Below, in pieces: positions 22,311-42,614 of a DNA stretch of 64,000 bases (its first letter is position 1; each line of letters opens with the position of its first letter). The notes under the pieces are model-generated. The model had not been told where the DNA came from. It worked only from the letters and a program-made list of their open reading frames with translations, and searched no databases. The DNA lies in the NCBI GenBank assembly GCA_963383645.1, contig OY726572.1:68145738-68209737 (forward strand). The letters are read 5' to 3'. This stretch comes from Muscardinus avellanarius. Its lineage: Eukaryota > Chordata > Mammalia > Rodentia > Gliridae. The position numbers and the translations under genes are program-made.

Positions 22311-23400
22311 AGCTGGGCTGTGTCATAGAAGGGAGTCCAAGTCCATTCACACTGAATAACATTCAAATTGGTAAATATCCTTTGAGGTGCTGGTGAATGG
22401 TTGAGGGCACCCTTTAAGAGTCTTGCCACCGCTCTTCCTGTTTTCTTAGGTGACAGCGTCTCCCATCTGGCCCACATGACATCTCTGTGGTCAACTTTAC
22501 ACACGTGCTAGGAGTCTGGGTCCATGTCCCACCGCCTGGGCTCTGCTGTCCATGCTAGTGTCTAGGTCTCCAGCTCAGCAATAAGAACCCCAATGGCTAC
22601 AACTCTCCCTGCCCCAGCTTTTCCTGGGCCAAGTAGAATGTCTTCTTGGTGGTTGGCTCCCCAGCATCACACTCCTGACCCCTCTCCTCCTCCAGTCATT
22701 TGCTCAGCAATCCCATGGCCACACCTGTAGTGGTGCATCAGTGACCAGTGCAGGACAGTGGGCAGTGGCTGAGCTCTCTGGTGCTTGCTGGGAGCAGCGC
22801 CATCACACCTCCTCATATTTGTGCTGAGGACCCGTGTCACTGGCACAGGCAAAAGAGGGCAAAACGCCTTCTCCAGGGACCTCTCTATCCTTTAGGGAAG
22901 GGCCGCCCCCCAAACTCAGCTCCCCCTCTGCCACCTGCCCACCCCTCCCCAACCAGGAGGGCCCTGGCTGTCTTCTCTTGTGTCTTCCTGAAGCAGGGCA
23001 ACACTAGGCCCTGTGGCATCTGCAGTCTTTAGCGCGGGCTAATCAAGAGCTGAGTGGGCCCTTGGGGTGAAGCAGAGACTTGGCCACCCTGGGGTCCTAC
23101 ACAGAAAGAGCTGCTCAGGAGCTTTGGGGCTGAGGGAGACAGGAGAATGCACTCCCAGCTGTGATGAGGGCCAGGAGGGGGAGGCTGATGTGTGGGCTGC
23201 TGGGAGAGAGGCTGGTGAGGCTGCCCACAGAGGAGGCTTGGCCAAGACCCAGAGAGAGTTGGTTCTGTAGGCAGAGGCAGCCTCTCAGGCTGAGGGAGCA
23301 GGAGCCTGACCCTGAGCCAGGAGAAAAGCACAACTTTGGGAAGCTGAGACAGAAGGACATGGTCCTTTCATTGCCATCACCAAGCTGGTTCCTGCAATAA
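22311..23400. other. Diverged segment A upstream of NAT8 copy 4
   Basis: Clearly homologous to 7531-8690 but with many substitutions and small indels. No gene recognised. Confidence 0.65.
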
Positions 23401-23464
23401 AATGTCCATCCAGTCCCAGAAAATACGTGTGAACTTGAGACTGACTTCTTAAACACCCCCTGAC

Positions 23465-23835
23465 ACTTGGAGCTTCAGTTTGGATGTTGACTGTTCCCAA
23501 AAGACCCATGTTGTAAAGGCTTGGTTTCCAGGGTGGCTCTACTGGGAGCTGGAGAATCCTTCAAGAGGTGGATCTCCTTAGGTCACTCGAATTGTGCCTT
23601 CCAAGGAGACTGAGTGACATCAGCCTTTTTCTTCTTATTTGGTTGCTTTCTAACAATGATGGGAACACTTTTCTCTACAAACAACCCCATTCCATCAGGC
23701 AAATCCAGCAGAGACCTAAAAGTCATGAGTACACCCAATCATGGACTAGAATCCCTAGGACTGTGATCCAAGATAAACTTTTTTCTATGGAAGTGAGTTC
23801 TCTCTGGTGTTTTGTTATAGTGATGGATACTCGCC
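23465..23835 (+). mobile_element. Probable old LTR (MaLR-like) remnant
   Basis: Stretches such as aaaggcttggtttccagggtggctctactggga, and an end resembling aagataaac...ttttgttatagtgatgg, recall mammalian MaLR-type LTRs. The family is not certain. Confidence 0.4.
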
Positions 23836-23837
23836 CT

Positions 23838-24167
23838 TTTTATTTTTTATTTTTTGCGGGTCTGGGGATGGAACTCAGGGGCATTCGACCTCCAAGCTAC
23901 ACCCCCTGCCCTATTTTTTATTTTGAAACAGGGCCTCACTATGTAGCTGAGGCTGTCTGCTAACTGCGATCTTCCAGTCTCCGCCTCTCAAATGCTGGGA
24001 TTACAAGCATCTGCCACCATGCTGGATGGCCCTTTTTATTTTGAAACAGAGTCTTGCTAAGTAGTTGAGGGCCTCACTAAATTGCTGAGGTTGGCTTTGA
24101 ACCTGTGCTCCTTCGGTCTCAGCCTCCCAAGTACTGCCATCACAGGAGTGCACCATCACTCCTGGTA
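23838..24167 (-). mobile_element. Two adjacent antisense SINEs
   Basis: One dimeric B1-dID copy (about 23838-24026), then a second antisense copy lacking the ID half (about 24030-24167), each ending in a reversed B1 box A. Confidence 0.8.
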
Positions 24168-24384
24168 ACTCTGTCCCTCCTTATGACCCCCTGCCTCACA
24201 TTCAGTAGATGAAGGCTGACCTCCTTCTTCAGCCTCTTTCTCATGTACACCTCACAACTATCTAGAGTTCAAACAATGACATCAGCTTCCACAGTGAGAT
24301 GCAGGAGCTATGAACCTCTGGAATCGAATGAAGAACACATGCAATTTACCATGTCACCATTTATAAGTGTACAAATCTGACATT

Positions 24385-24860
24385 AAGAATGTGCTTTACA
24401 GTGTAAAGTGACTTTACTGTTTGTCCTTCTTTACTCCTTTCAGGGCCTTGGGGTGGGAGATTCTACCCCAAGTATAAGGGGGACCCCACTACTGCATTTA
24501 TTCTAGGATTGAGAGCTTCCAGGGTCAAAGACCTGGTGCAAAGAGCATGTCCAGAGAGCCCTGAATAAAAGTGACTTTCTGCTGGAGCCTATGGTGAAAG
24601 GAGATGAAGACAGGTGCAGGGTGGGTGGGGCTGCAGCTCCCTTTAGCAAGCACAGCAGGGGGATTGCAAAGGCCCTGCACTAGAGTCCAAGGGCAGCCCA
24701 TATGCCCAGAACAGGGCAGGGGGCTCGTGCATCCTCTCCTGCACCTCAGCTCCATGGTTCGGTGCTGAAGAAGGCTGTGGTTCTGCCTCCTGATGGCATC
24801 CAATTGTATTGTGAAGATGCTGGTTTGGCTGAGCCAAATTTCTGGGTTCATTTTCTTTCT

Positions 24861-24909
<49 letters not shown>

Positions 24910-25476
24910 TTTCTTGTTTTCTTTCTTTTTCTGTACTGGGAATTGAACCCAGGGGTGTTCCAACTCTCAGCTACACCCACAAGCCTTTTTATTTATTTTG
25001 AAATAGGGTCTTGCAAAATTGCTGAGGCTGGCCTTGAACCTGCAATCTTCCTCAGAAGATCTGTCTCAGCCTCCTAAGTACTAGGATTACAGGCATGTCT
25101 CAGCCTCCTAAGTACTAGGATTACAGGCATGTGTAACCACATGCAGTTTCTGGGTTCATTTTCTGTATCACATCTTCAACTGTGTCTATGAACCAATAGG
25201 TCCCAATGATTAAACTAGATAATTTGCAAGTTGTCTTCCAGTGTGGAGATTTCCTTGTTTGAGTCCATTGCCATTTACTGGGCTGTAGAGGGATCTGGGG
25301 GCCCCAGGGCAGACTGGCCTGGTAATGGACATTTGCTGCAGATCTTGCTAAAGTGAATAAGGAGTGAGCATGTGGCCGGATCCAACGCTTTGAGGATTCA
25401 AACCTGGCTTTGTGACAGTGACTGGCTGCCAGGGAACAGGGCCAATGAACAGCCCAGCACCAGAAGTTACCTAGAT
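24385..25476. repeat. Array flank segment F', paralogous to 4480-5268
   Basis: Diverged direct copy of the left flank, with a SINE (24857-25146) inserted. By analogy with the left side a NAT8 unit should follow at 25477, but none is present. No gene seen. Confidence 0.75.
24857..25146 (-). mobile_element. Antisense SINE with (TTTC)n tail, 18-bp TSD
   Basis: Bounded by TTTCTGGGTTCATTTTCT at 24839-24856 and 25147-25164. A TTTC run (about 24858-24908) represents the tail, and the body carries a perfect 34-bp tandem duplication (25062-25095, 25096-25129). The empty site is preserved in the paralogous segment near 4950. Confidence 0.92.
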
Positions 25477-25899
25477 GAGAGTTCATTCCAAGTGCATTTC
25501 AAGTTAGGATTCTCTAGAAAGGAACATGCTGAACTTTCATACAAAATACTCAGCAAATTGATCTTCTGCTTTTGCTAAGTAGTAAGAGAGAACTTTGCCT
25601 GTGCAGACTCCTTTTCAGCTCTGGTGATCTGACCAGGAGACAGGCCAGTGCTGTCTGAGCCAGGGTAAGGGTCGGGTAAAGACAAAGAAAATGGAGTGGC
25701 TGTGTCCTCCCTGTGGGGGAAACGGGAAGGGGGGATGTAGCCCATGGTAGAGCTCCAGCCTAGCATGTGTGAGGCCAAGTGCTCAACCCAAGCACCAACT
25801 GAAGAAAACAACAAAAGAAGTATGGCCCTCTCCCCTTCTCAGAGCATTTTGACTAGCAAAGTTGTCACTGTAGATTCTCCCTCTGCCTCTTTCCTCTCC

Positions 25900-26125
25900 T
25901 TTCCTGTCTCTTTTCAGGGTTGGCCATAGAACCCAGGGCCTCATGCATGCTAGGCAAGTGCTCTATCATTGAGCTGCACCTGAACCCTTTCTCCGCCCCT
26001 CTGCGAGGTCAGAAACCTTAACAGCTTATAAGCCTTGCCAGCTCTAAACCCAGGACTGTCTTTCTAGGAACCCGGAGGCTACCAAGTACTGGGATTACAG
26101 GCGTGCGCCACTGCACCTGGTTACT
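25900..26125 (-). mobile_element. Antisense ID-like SINE and B1 fragment
   Basis: A tRNA-like ID element read in reverse (agaacccagggcctcatgca, about 25900-25988), followed by a B1-like end (about 26040-26125). Confidence 0.65.
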
Positions 26126-26515
26126 GATGTTCCTTAAATACTCACAGCCAGCCTGGCCCCTGATAGGTTCTCGATGAATGTGTATTGAATGACTAAAGAG
26201 ATACACACTTTGTATATTCTGAGCAGCACAGAAACTGGAAAGAGGCACATTGACTGCCAAACGACAAAGCTTAGGTTAGTTCCAATGTTTGGATTCTTTT
26301 AAAGAATAATATGTGAAGCCTGTGTCTTTATTTTTAAAGAATTATTTATAATGAACTATTTTGCATGTATATTTATTATTTTTGGTATATTAAAAAGCCA
26401 TATTTATTTCTTCTTCAGTGAATTCCCTACTTAAATCTTAAATCCTGAGTCCCTGGAAAAGTAAAAAGATATAATGAAATGTGCAGACTCAGGTATTTTG
26501 AGAGAGATAGAGAGA

Positions 26516-26517
<2 letters not shown>

Positions 26518-26549
<32 letters not shown>
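26518..26549. repeat. (GT)n microsatellite
   Basis: About 16 GT units at the tail side of the antisense SINE that follows. Confidence 0.93.
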
Positions 26550-26553
<4 letters not shown>

Positions 26554-26600
26554 GAGGATTGAAATTAGGGACATTCTATTTCTGAGTTACACTCCTAGCC

Positions 26601-26631
<31 letters not shown>

Positions 26632-26972
26632 GGTGGTACTGGGGTGGAACCCAGGGGTTTTTCTACCTCCTGGCTATACTCCCAGACCTATTTTATACTT
26701 TTTGGAAATAGGGTCTCACTAAATTGCCAAGAGCCTCACTAAGTAGCTGAGACTGGCTTCAAACCTGTATGATCCTCATGTCTCAGCCTCCCAAGTGCTG
26801 GGATTACAAGCGTGCGCCACCACATCCGGCTCCCTAGCCTGATTGTTAAATTTTGAAACAGGGTCTAAATTGCAGAGGGCCTCACAAGGTTGTTGAGGCT
26901 GGCCATGAACCCGCCATGCTCCTGTCTCAGCCTCCAAAGTACTGGGATTACAAGCGTGCACCACCATGCCCT
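26550..26972 (-). mobile_element. Antisense SINE split by a younger antisense SINE
   Basis: The outer copy is 26550-26605 plus 26845-26972. The inner copy (26606-26832) starts with a run of about 25 T and is flanked by CCTAGCCTGATT at 26594-26605 and 26833-26844. Confidence 0.88.
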
Positions 26973-26999
26973 GCAATGGCCTCATTTTTCAAATGGCAA

Positions 27000-27560
27000 A
27001 ATCCAGAAAGCTGACGCATCCTACCCACAGCCCCAGGTGGGAGGCAGGAACACAAACCAAGGCAGCTCTGGCCTCCAACGTGAGCTGTCTTGCTTTTTTC
27101 AGTAAGCATGCTAACCCCACAGGCAGGTGTTGGGTGAATTGTGAATGAGTGTAAAGTGCTGTCTTCGGGGAGAGCCAGCGGTCTGGCAGGATTGATGTAA
27201 AATTCACCCCCTGAGCCCCTTCTTTTCCATCCTCTTGCCATACTTGACCAAATTCTCATATGCCACAAAGGCAGTGTTCTTTCTTAGACTCAGTGTAGTG
27301 CCACCTGCTCCGGCTAGACTTCTGACCACTGCTGACAAGATGAAATTTGCAGCTGCTCTGTCCTTGGGAGCCCTTGTAGTTTCCATTAAGCAATTTTACT
27401 GCTGCCCTTTGGACTTGTTTAATGTGCCACTTTCTTGTTAGTTAATTAGATTAGATATTACAGGTATCCTGAAGAACTACTGTATTCAACTATTCGGGAC
27501 CTGATTATAAACGGTGACTATACATTTTAGAGTCACTGTTACTCCATGAATAGTGGCATT
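27000..27560. other. Intergenic, nothing recognised
   Basis: Apparently unique sequence with short open frames only; no gene or repeat family recognised. Confidence 0.5.
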
Positions 27561-27561
27561 T

Positions 27562-27768
27562 ATTTACTTTTTATTTTTGGTGGTACTGGGGTTCCTGGAA
27601 ACCCTTATACTTCCAGGCTACACACTCCCAGACCTATTTTATACTTTTTATTAAATTTGGAAACAGGGTCTCTTAAGCCAGCACGCTGGCTTCGAACCTG
27701 CGCGATCCTCCTATCTCCCTCCACCTCCCAAGCACGGGGATTACAAGCGTGCGCCACCACGCCCAGCT
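27562..27768 (-). mobile_element. Antisense B1-dID SINE (ggttcctgg subfamily)
   Basis: Reversed ID half with ggggttcctggaaaccc, a T/A linker, then the reversed B1 half ending accacgcccagc. Confidence 0.85.
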
Positions 27769-27784
27769 AAGTAGTGGTATTTAA

Positions 27785-28480
27785 AAGAAACCAGTCAATG
27801 ACATCTCCTGCTCATATCTATGAGAAATACTCCCCTGCTGGAACAGCCCTGCCCAGAAATGGGCCTGTGAGATGAAGTGTAGTTGATCAAGAGACATTAC
27901 ATTTTGAATGTCCAGGAAGCAGAAAAGAATCAATTCAGCTTGACTTGCTTAGGCTACTGAATAGAATATTATTCCCCGCTCCCCCACCTGGAGCTCTTAT
28001 CGGGGCTCCCAAAAGCCAGAAAGGAGGGGTAGGGGAGGAAGAAGACTGAGGCTAATTAATGGAAAAGCTACATTCAAATATGTGTATACATGTGAATATA
28101 ACATAATTAACATGGACACTCAGTATTGGGAAGGAGAGAAAAGGGGAAGCGGATGGCAGGGAAGGGCACTAAGTACTGTGTGAATATATGCCATTGTCCA
28201 CATGATCCACATTATGATATGAGCCTATAGTGCACAAATAAAAGAAAAAATAGAGAAGCCAGTCCATGACATTTCCTGCTCAAATCTATGAGAAATACTC
28301 CCCTGCTGGAACAGCCCTGCCCAGAAATGGGTCTGTGAGATGAAGTGTAGTTGATTAAGAGACATTACATTTTGAATGTCCAGGAAGAAGAGAAGAATCA
28401 GTTCAGCTTGACTTGCCGTAGGCTACTAAACAGAATACGATCTCCCCCGATCCAGAGCTCTTACCGGGAATCCCAATAAC
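27785..28480. repeat. Direct repeat, two copies of about 225 bp
   Basis: 27785-28008 and 28256-28470 are alike at most positions, sharing agaaatactcccctgctgga and gacattacattttgaatgtc. About 245 bp between them ends in a poly(A)-like stretch (gcacaaataaaag) and may be an L1 3' end. Confidence 0.7.
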
Positions 28481-29550
28481 CCAACTTCAGATCAGTGCTC
28501 TGAACTTCCACTAGGAACTCATCATATAAAGGATATCATTGAAACAAAATAACGGCAACTCATCTCAAGGAAAAAGAAAGTAGATAAGTCATCTTAGGTG
28601 GTAAGATGTTCAGAAATCCTGGGACAATGGTTCCCAGATTTTAAAGGGTAAAGCTATCAGTTCTCAGCACATGTTCAAATTAGCATAATTTGAACAGATT
28701 TTGTAGATGCTGACAACCAAAGGAGGAATCCTGATGCTGTGGGTAGGAAACACTGGTTCAGGAACCAGGCATGTTATCAGGGAGGGACAGGATCAAGGAC
28801 CCTGGCTGAGGAGTTGAAGACAGCAATCATCCTGAGGGGAGGCCTAAGAACAAATAAATATAATTATGAGCCTCACTCATTTCCTCTGTCCAACCCTCCA
28901 ATCTCTGCCCCCACTCCCTCCTAAAAGGCCAAACCCACAGGAGAGAGGGAGCTTCTTCCTGTGGTGTGCAGTCAGGTTAGCCTTCCCAGACAAAGCAGGG
29001 CAGGAAGGGTGGTGATCTGGAGGGGGACATGTGACACACCTACCACATGGAGTTATATGAACATCAAGAACAGGCCATGTTAGTGAATGTGAACTTTGCT
29101 CATTTTGGAGGTAACCAACCAATCAACCCCAGGCCATGCTTCACAGTAGATTTTGACAGTGAGCACAGAGTGCCAAGACAGTCAGCAAATATAGCCAGGA
29201 GCAGAGGAGTAGCTGCAGGGCCAGCAGAGCTCCTGGCTGCAAAGGAGCAAGTAGGTCAGCAAGGACAGAAGCAGAGCCCGGTGGCAGCAGGAGACCTTAG
29301 AGCCTGAGAGCCACTGGGCTCCTCTTAAAAAGAAGGCCCAGGGTTATAGCAGCTTCTATAGTCTGGAGTGGGAAGGGCACTAAGACACTCCTACTGCAGT
29401 TACAGCCAGCCTGGAGAGACACAGCAGCAGTGATAAACTGGCTTAAGGATCCCCTCCCCACCTGCCCCAGAGTACAAGGGAAATTGCTGGCGTTTGGCTT
29501 TTGCTGAGAGAGCGTTTGGACTCTGAACTTAATGGGGTAACATAAAAAAT
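28481..29550. other. Intergenic, nothing recognised
   Basis: About 1 kb of apparently unique sequence. Several open frames of 60-110 codons overlap on both strands, with no family match. Confidence 0.5.
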
Positions 29551-29556
29551 GGCATT

Positions 29557-29797
29557 CACCGGGCACGTTGGCATATGCTTGTAATCCCAGCATCTGGGAG
29601 GCTGAAATAGGAGGATTGCGGTTCACAAACAGCCTCAGCTACTTAGTGACGCCCTTAGCAACTTAGTGAGACCTTGTGTCAAAATAAAGAATTTAAAAAT
29701 ATAGGGCAGGGGATGCAGCTTGGAGGTAGAATGCCCCTGGGATCCATCCCCAGACCTGTAAAAAACAAACAAACAAACAAACAAACAAACAACAACA
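29557..29797 (+). mobile_element. B1-dID SINE with (AAAC)n tail
   Basis: Complete dimer followed by about seven AAAC units. Confidence 0.88.
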
Positions 29798-30109
29798 AAA
29801 CTAACTCAAGGGACTCTAGAAGCTTATGTAAACTTCTTTCCCAGGAAATGATATTACTTTCCCCACCTTGATCCAAAAACTCACAAGAAGTTGAAAACAT
29901 TATCTATAGATAAATAAAATCTTTACAAACTATGTGACATGCAAATTAATAAGCATAATGAATAAAATTTCACCAGTAGTTCAACATTCCAAAAGGGAAA
30001 ACATGTTTAGAATTCAAAGATATAGCTTGTAAGATTGCTGAGGTAAGCATACTTGTGTGCTGTTTTCCCGAGTGAACACTGACACCATTCTGATGTTAAA
30101 AGCCATCAA

Positions 30110-30289
30110 GAGCTGGGCTCCGTGGCTCAGCTTGTAATCCCACTATGTGTGTGTTGAGGGGAGGGGGCTGAGACAGGAGGATCACAGGTTCAAGGCCAGC
30201 TTCAGCAACTTAGTGAGATCATGTCTCAAAATAAAAAATAAATTAGGGCTGAGCACGTAGCTCGAATGCCCCTGGGCTGAATCCTCAGT

Positions 30290-30333
<44 letters not shown>

Positions 30334-31351
30334 CCACTAAAGAGTTCAAACCCTCTTCCCCAACACTTCCATTCTGGGGAAGGTATTCTAAGGAAAGAGA
30401 AAGAAAAGATTTGTGAAAGTTTAGGGAAAAATTTAAAATGACAAATGTATAAAAAGTTAGTAGATGCCTAAAATCCCAGTACTTGGGAGGTTAAGGCAGA
30501 AGAACTGCAGTTTTGAGGTCAGTGAGTGATAACTTAGAGAGACTGTTTCAAAATTAAAAAAAAAAAAAAATTCTAGCTAGGCGTGGTGGCACATGCTTGT
30601 AACCCTAGTATTTGGGAGGCCGAGAAAGGATGATTACAGGTTTGTGGCCAGCCTCAGCTACTTAGTGAGGCCCTCTACAATTTAGTGGGAACATGTTTCA
30701 AAATAAAGAATAAAAGCCGGGCGTGGTGGCGCACGCTTGTAATCCCTGCATTTGGGAGGCTGAGACAGGAGGATTGCGGTTCGCGGGCAGCCTCAGCTAC
30801 TTAGTGAGGTCCTCTGCAACTTAGTGAGACCCAGTTTCAAAATAAATTAAAAAAAATAGGGCAGGGGGTGTAGCTTGGAGGTTGAATGCCCCTGAGTTCC
30901 ATCCCCAGATCCGCAAAAAAAAAAAAAAAGAAGAATAAAAAAGGCACAGGATCAAGCAGCCAGGTATGGTTGCACATACCTATAATCCTGGTACTGGGGA
31001 GCCTGAGGCAGACGGGTTGCAGGTTTAAGACCAGCCTCGGCAACTTAGTGAGATCCTGTTTCAAAATAAAAAATAAAAAGGACTGGGTATAACTCAGAGG
31101 TAGAATGCCCCTGGGTTCAATATCCAGTGTGTGCGCGCGCGCGCGCACTCGCACGCACGCGCGCACACACACACAAAGCCAGGTGTGGTGGTGCACACCT
31201 GTAATCCCAGTGTTTGGGAAGCTGAGCCAGAAGGATGGAATGGCAGGTTCAAGGCCAACCTCAGCACTCGGTGAGAACCTGTTTCAAAATAAATCATAAA
31301 ATAGACCTGTAAGTATAGCTCAGAGGTAGAAAGCCCCTGGGTTTCATACCC

Positions 31352-31402
<51 letters not shown>
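30110..31402 (+). mobile_element. Cluster of six sense-strand SINEs
   Basis: Head-to-tail B1-dID copies at about 30110-30332 (tail of 42 A), 30460-30571, 30575-30715, 30716-30930, 30957-31130 (alternating CG/CA tail) and 31176-31402 (CA tail). Some lack the ID half. Each starts at or close to the A-rich tail of the one before. Confidence 0.85.
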
Positions 31403-31406
<4 letters not shown>

Positions 31407-31424
31407 AAAATCAAACCATTTATC

Positions 31425-31575
31425 AAAGATGATTTTATTCTAGCTGTGTGACCTTGGGGAAGTCATTCAATACTTCTATAATCTTCTAGTTGCTTCATGC
31501 ATAAATAGGAGTAAAAACAGTATGCACTTCATGAGGCTGTTGTTAAGAAGTAAATACATTCTTACAAGTATAATA
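31425..31575 (+). mobile_element. MIR SINE remnant
   Basis: Carries the MIR core, agctgtgtgaccttgggga, followed by the typical cttcat...aatagg and gaggctgttgt positions. Confidence 0.75.
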
Positions 31576-31809
31576 CTCTGGACTAGGCAGGTTCCAGACG
31601 CTTGACAGGGTTAATAGTGGAGTGGCCAGAAGTGGAGAAGGGGAGGGTGTGATCACATGGATAGAAGATATTATGACAAGAATCTAGTACTGTACACATT
31701 TAGTAAGTGTTGGCATTTTTTATTTCAATTCTATAAAAATAAAACATATTTAAATAAAAATAGAAGGCTAGAAGACAATCAGAAAAAAAGAGTAATGGAG
31801 GTGGTTATC

Positions 31810-32030
31810 TTTTTGTGTGTGTGTGTGTGTGGTTACTAGGGATTGAACCCAGGGGTATTCTACCTCTGAGCTACAACCCCAGCCCTATTTTTATTCTTTA
31901 TTTTGAAATAGGGTCTCAATAAATTGCAGAGGGCCTCACTAAGTAGCTGAGGCTGGCCAAGAACCCGTGATCCTCCTGTCTCAGCCTCCCAAGTACCGGG
32001 ATTACAAGCACGCACCACCTCGCATGGCTA
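31810..32030 (-). mobile_element. Antisense B1-dID SINE with (GT)n tail
   Basis: Reversed ID half (actagggattgaacccaggg) and reversed B1 half ending cacctcgcatggct. Confidence 0.85.
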
Positions 32031-32090
32031 TGGCACGGTGGTTATCTTTTAAAACAACAAATAAAGTAGGACTAGGAGTGTTTTTTAAAT

Positions 32091-32096
32091 TTTATT
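32091..32096 (-). terminator. TPRKB: TPRKB poly(A) signal
   Basis: Minus-strand AATAAA about 100 nt past the TPRKB stop codon; the first canonical signal downstream. Confidence 0.7.
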
Positions 32097-32194
32097 TTGT
32101 GTTTTAATTTTTCTACAATAACAATTTTGTAATCAGGAAAGAAAAAAATCAATGTTTTCTTTAATGGTGAAAATCTGTTACTATATCTGATATT

Positions 32195-40890
<8,696 letters not shown>

Positions 40891-41309
40891 CCAAGCCCCG
40901 CCCTCTGCGAGCCCGTTTCCTGCCAAGTGTTTCCGGACCCTGCTGTTCCCGCCCAGTCAGCTCCCAGCTGACGTTCCTCTTAGCCTACAGGAAGAGCGGG
41001 CTATTCCGTCACTTCCGGCGTGATCGGGAAGGATCCGAATCCCGGACTGAAGCTGAGGTCTGGTTTTGAGCATTGATTTTGTCCTTAAAGGGCGGTGAGG
41101 CTTGTATCAGATATCCTCAGTTTCTTCCTAGATAAAGAAAAGTATTGACGGACATGAGCTCTAAGTTACATTTCCAGTTCAGTGAAAAAGATCCGGCAGT
41201 TCTTTTTCAAGCCAGGCGGGACTCAGTTTATTTCATGGTCTTCGAGCAAGTCGTTTAGGGAGGATTCCTGGAGCTGACACTGTTCGGTCACTTTCTTCCT
41301 CCACTTGAA

Positions 41310-42360
41310 CTGAATAGATACTTCTCAAAGGAAGAAATACAAGTGGCCAATAAATATGAAAAAGCGTCCAGCATCATTAGCAATCAGAGAAATGCAAATC
41401 AAAACTACCCTGAGATTCATAACACTCCAGTTAGAATGACAATCATCAAAAATATAAACAGTAATAAACGCTGACAAGAATGTGGGGAAATAGGAACCCT
41501 TGATGCACGTTGGTGGGATTGCAAATTAGTATAGCTGTTATGGAGATCAGTGTGGGACTAGACCACCCTGTGACCCGGCTATACTACTTTTGGGGATCTC
41601 TCCAAAGGGACTGAAGTCAGAATATTATAGTAATACATACTTTTTTTTTTTTTTTTTTTTTTGGTGGTGCTGGGGTTCCTGGAAGCCCTTCTACCTCCGG
41701 GCTACACTCCTAGACCTATTTTTACATTTTTATTTGGAAACAGGGTCTCCTAAGCCAGCGCGCGCGGCTGGCTTCGAACCTGTGCGATCCTCCTGTCTCT
41801 GCCTCCCAAGCGCGGGGATCACAAGCGTGCGCCACCACGCCCGGCCCTAATACATACATGTTTATAGTAGTACAGTTCACAATAGTCAAACTATGGGGCC
41901 AGCCTAGATATCTGTCTACACATGAATGGATTATGAAATTATGGTATAGACATACAGTGCAATTTTACTCATCCATAAGGAACAAAATCATATCATTTGT
42001 AGGAAAGTGGATGGAACTAGAGAACTAGAGAACTAAGCAAGATTAGCCAGTCCCAGAGAGTGAAGGGCCATATGTTTTCACACATATGTGGAAGCTAGAA
42101 AAAAAAATTGGAAACAGAGACTTCACATAAATAAGGGGTTATACTAGTATAATAGTGGAAGGGGATGTGGGAGTGAGGTGAGGAGGTGAAAGAGGATACT
42201 TGAAGGAAAGTGTTCATATATGAAATTATCAACACCAGTTATGTATGGGGAGGGGAGAGTGGGGAGAGCCCTACAGTGAAACACAAGTGCTGTGTATATG
42301 TATGCTTCTACCATTCTGAATCTCATTGTGATGTATAATTACAATGCAGCAACTTAAAAG
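41310..42360 (+). mobile_element. L1 3' part (ORF2 end and 3' UTR) split by a SINE
   Basis: ORF2 C-terminal codons (gcaatcagagaaatgcaaat, tggtgggattgcaaattagt), then a 3' UTR ending ctcattgtgatgtataatta. Interrupted at 41641-41847. Confidence 0.87.
41641..41847 (-). mobile_element. Antisense B1-dID SINE in L1
   Basis: Run of about 22 T, reversed ID half (gttcctggaagcccttctac) and reversed B1 half. TSD TAATACATAC at 41631-41640 and 41848-41857. Confidence 0.93.
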
Positions 42361-42614
42361 AGAGGGTGACAGTATATGGATGAAGTCAGCCTTTGCCTTT
42401 ATTTACAGCAGGCTTAGAACTTTGGTTGTAATTTCTGTATAAACCTCCAAGAGAGGCTAAACAGACTTTAAGTTATTTTCCCTTTGAAGCTCATCTTTAT
42501 CAACACAGTAACACAATACTGTTATTGGCATAGAAAGAGAGGAACATAACAAACAGCTCTTAGGTGGATAAATGCTATACTCTTATAAATAGGATGGTTA
42601 GGAAAGATCACATC

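Larger units (their letters stand above)
20295..23400. repeat. NAT8 tandem duplication, unit 4 (partial, right edge)
   Basis: Near-identical to unit 3 up to about 22010. Beyond that it is clearly diverged, and homology ends near 23400, so spacer B is absent. This is the right edge of the recent amplification. Confidence 0.88.

Noticed and set aside
24525..24980. Lys/Glu-rich 151-codon frame
   Set aside because: Product of the (TTTC)n repeat read in reverse.
31105..31426. Possible CRISPR-like or minisatellite array
   Set aside because: Simple CA/CG microsatellites at SINE tails; no regular spacers, and the genome is mammalian.
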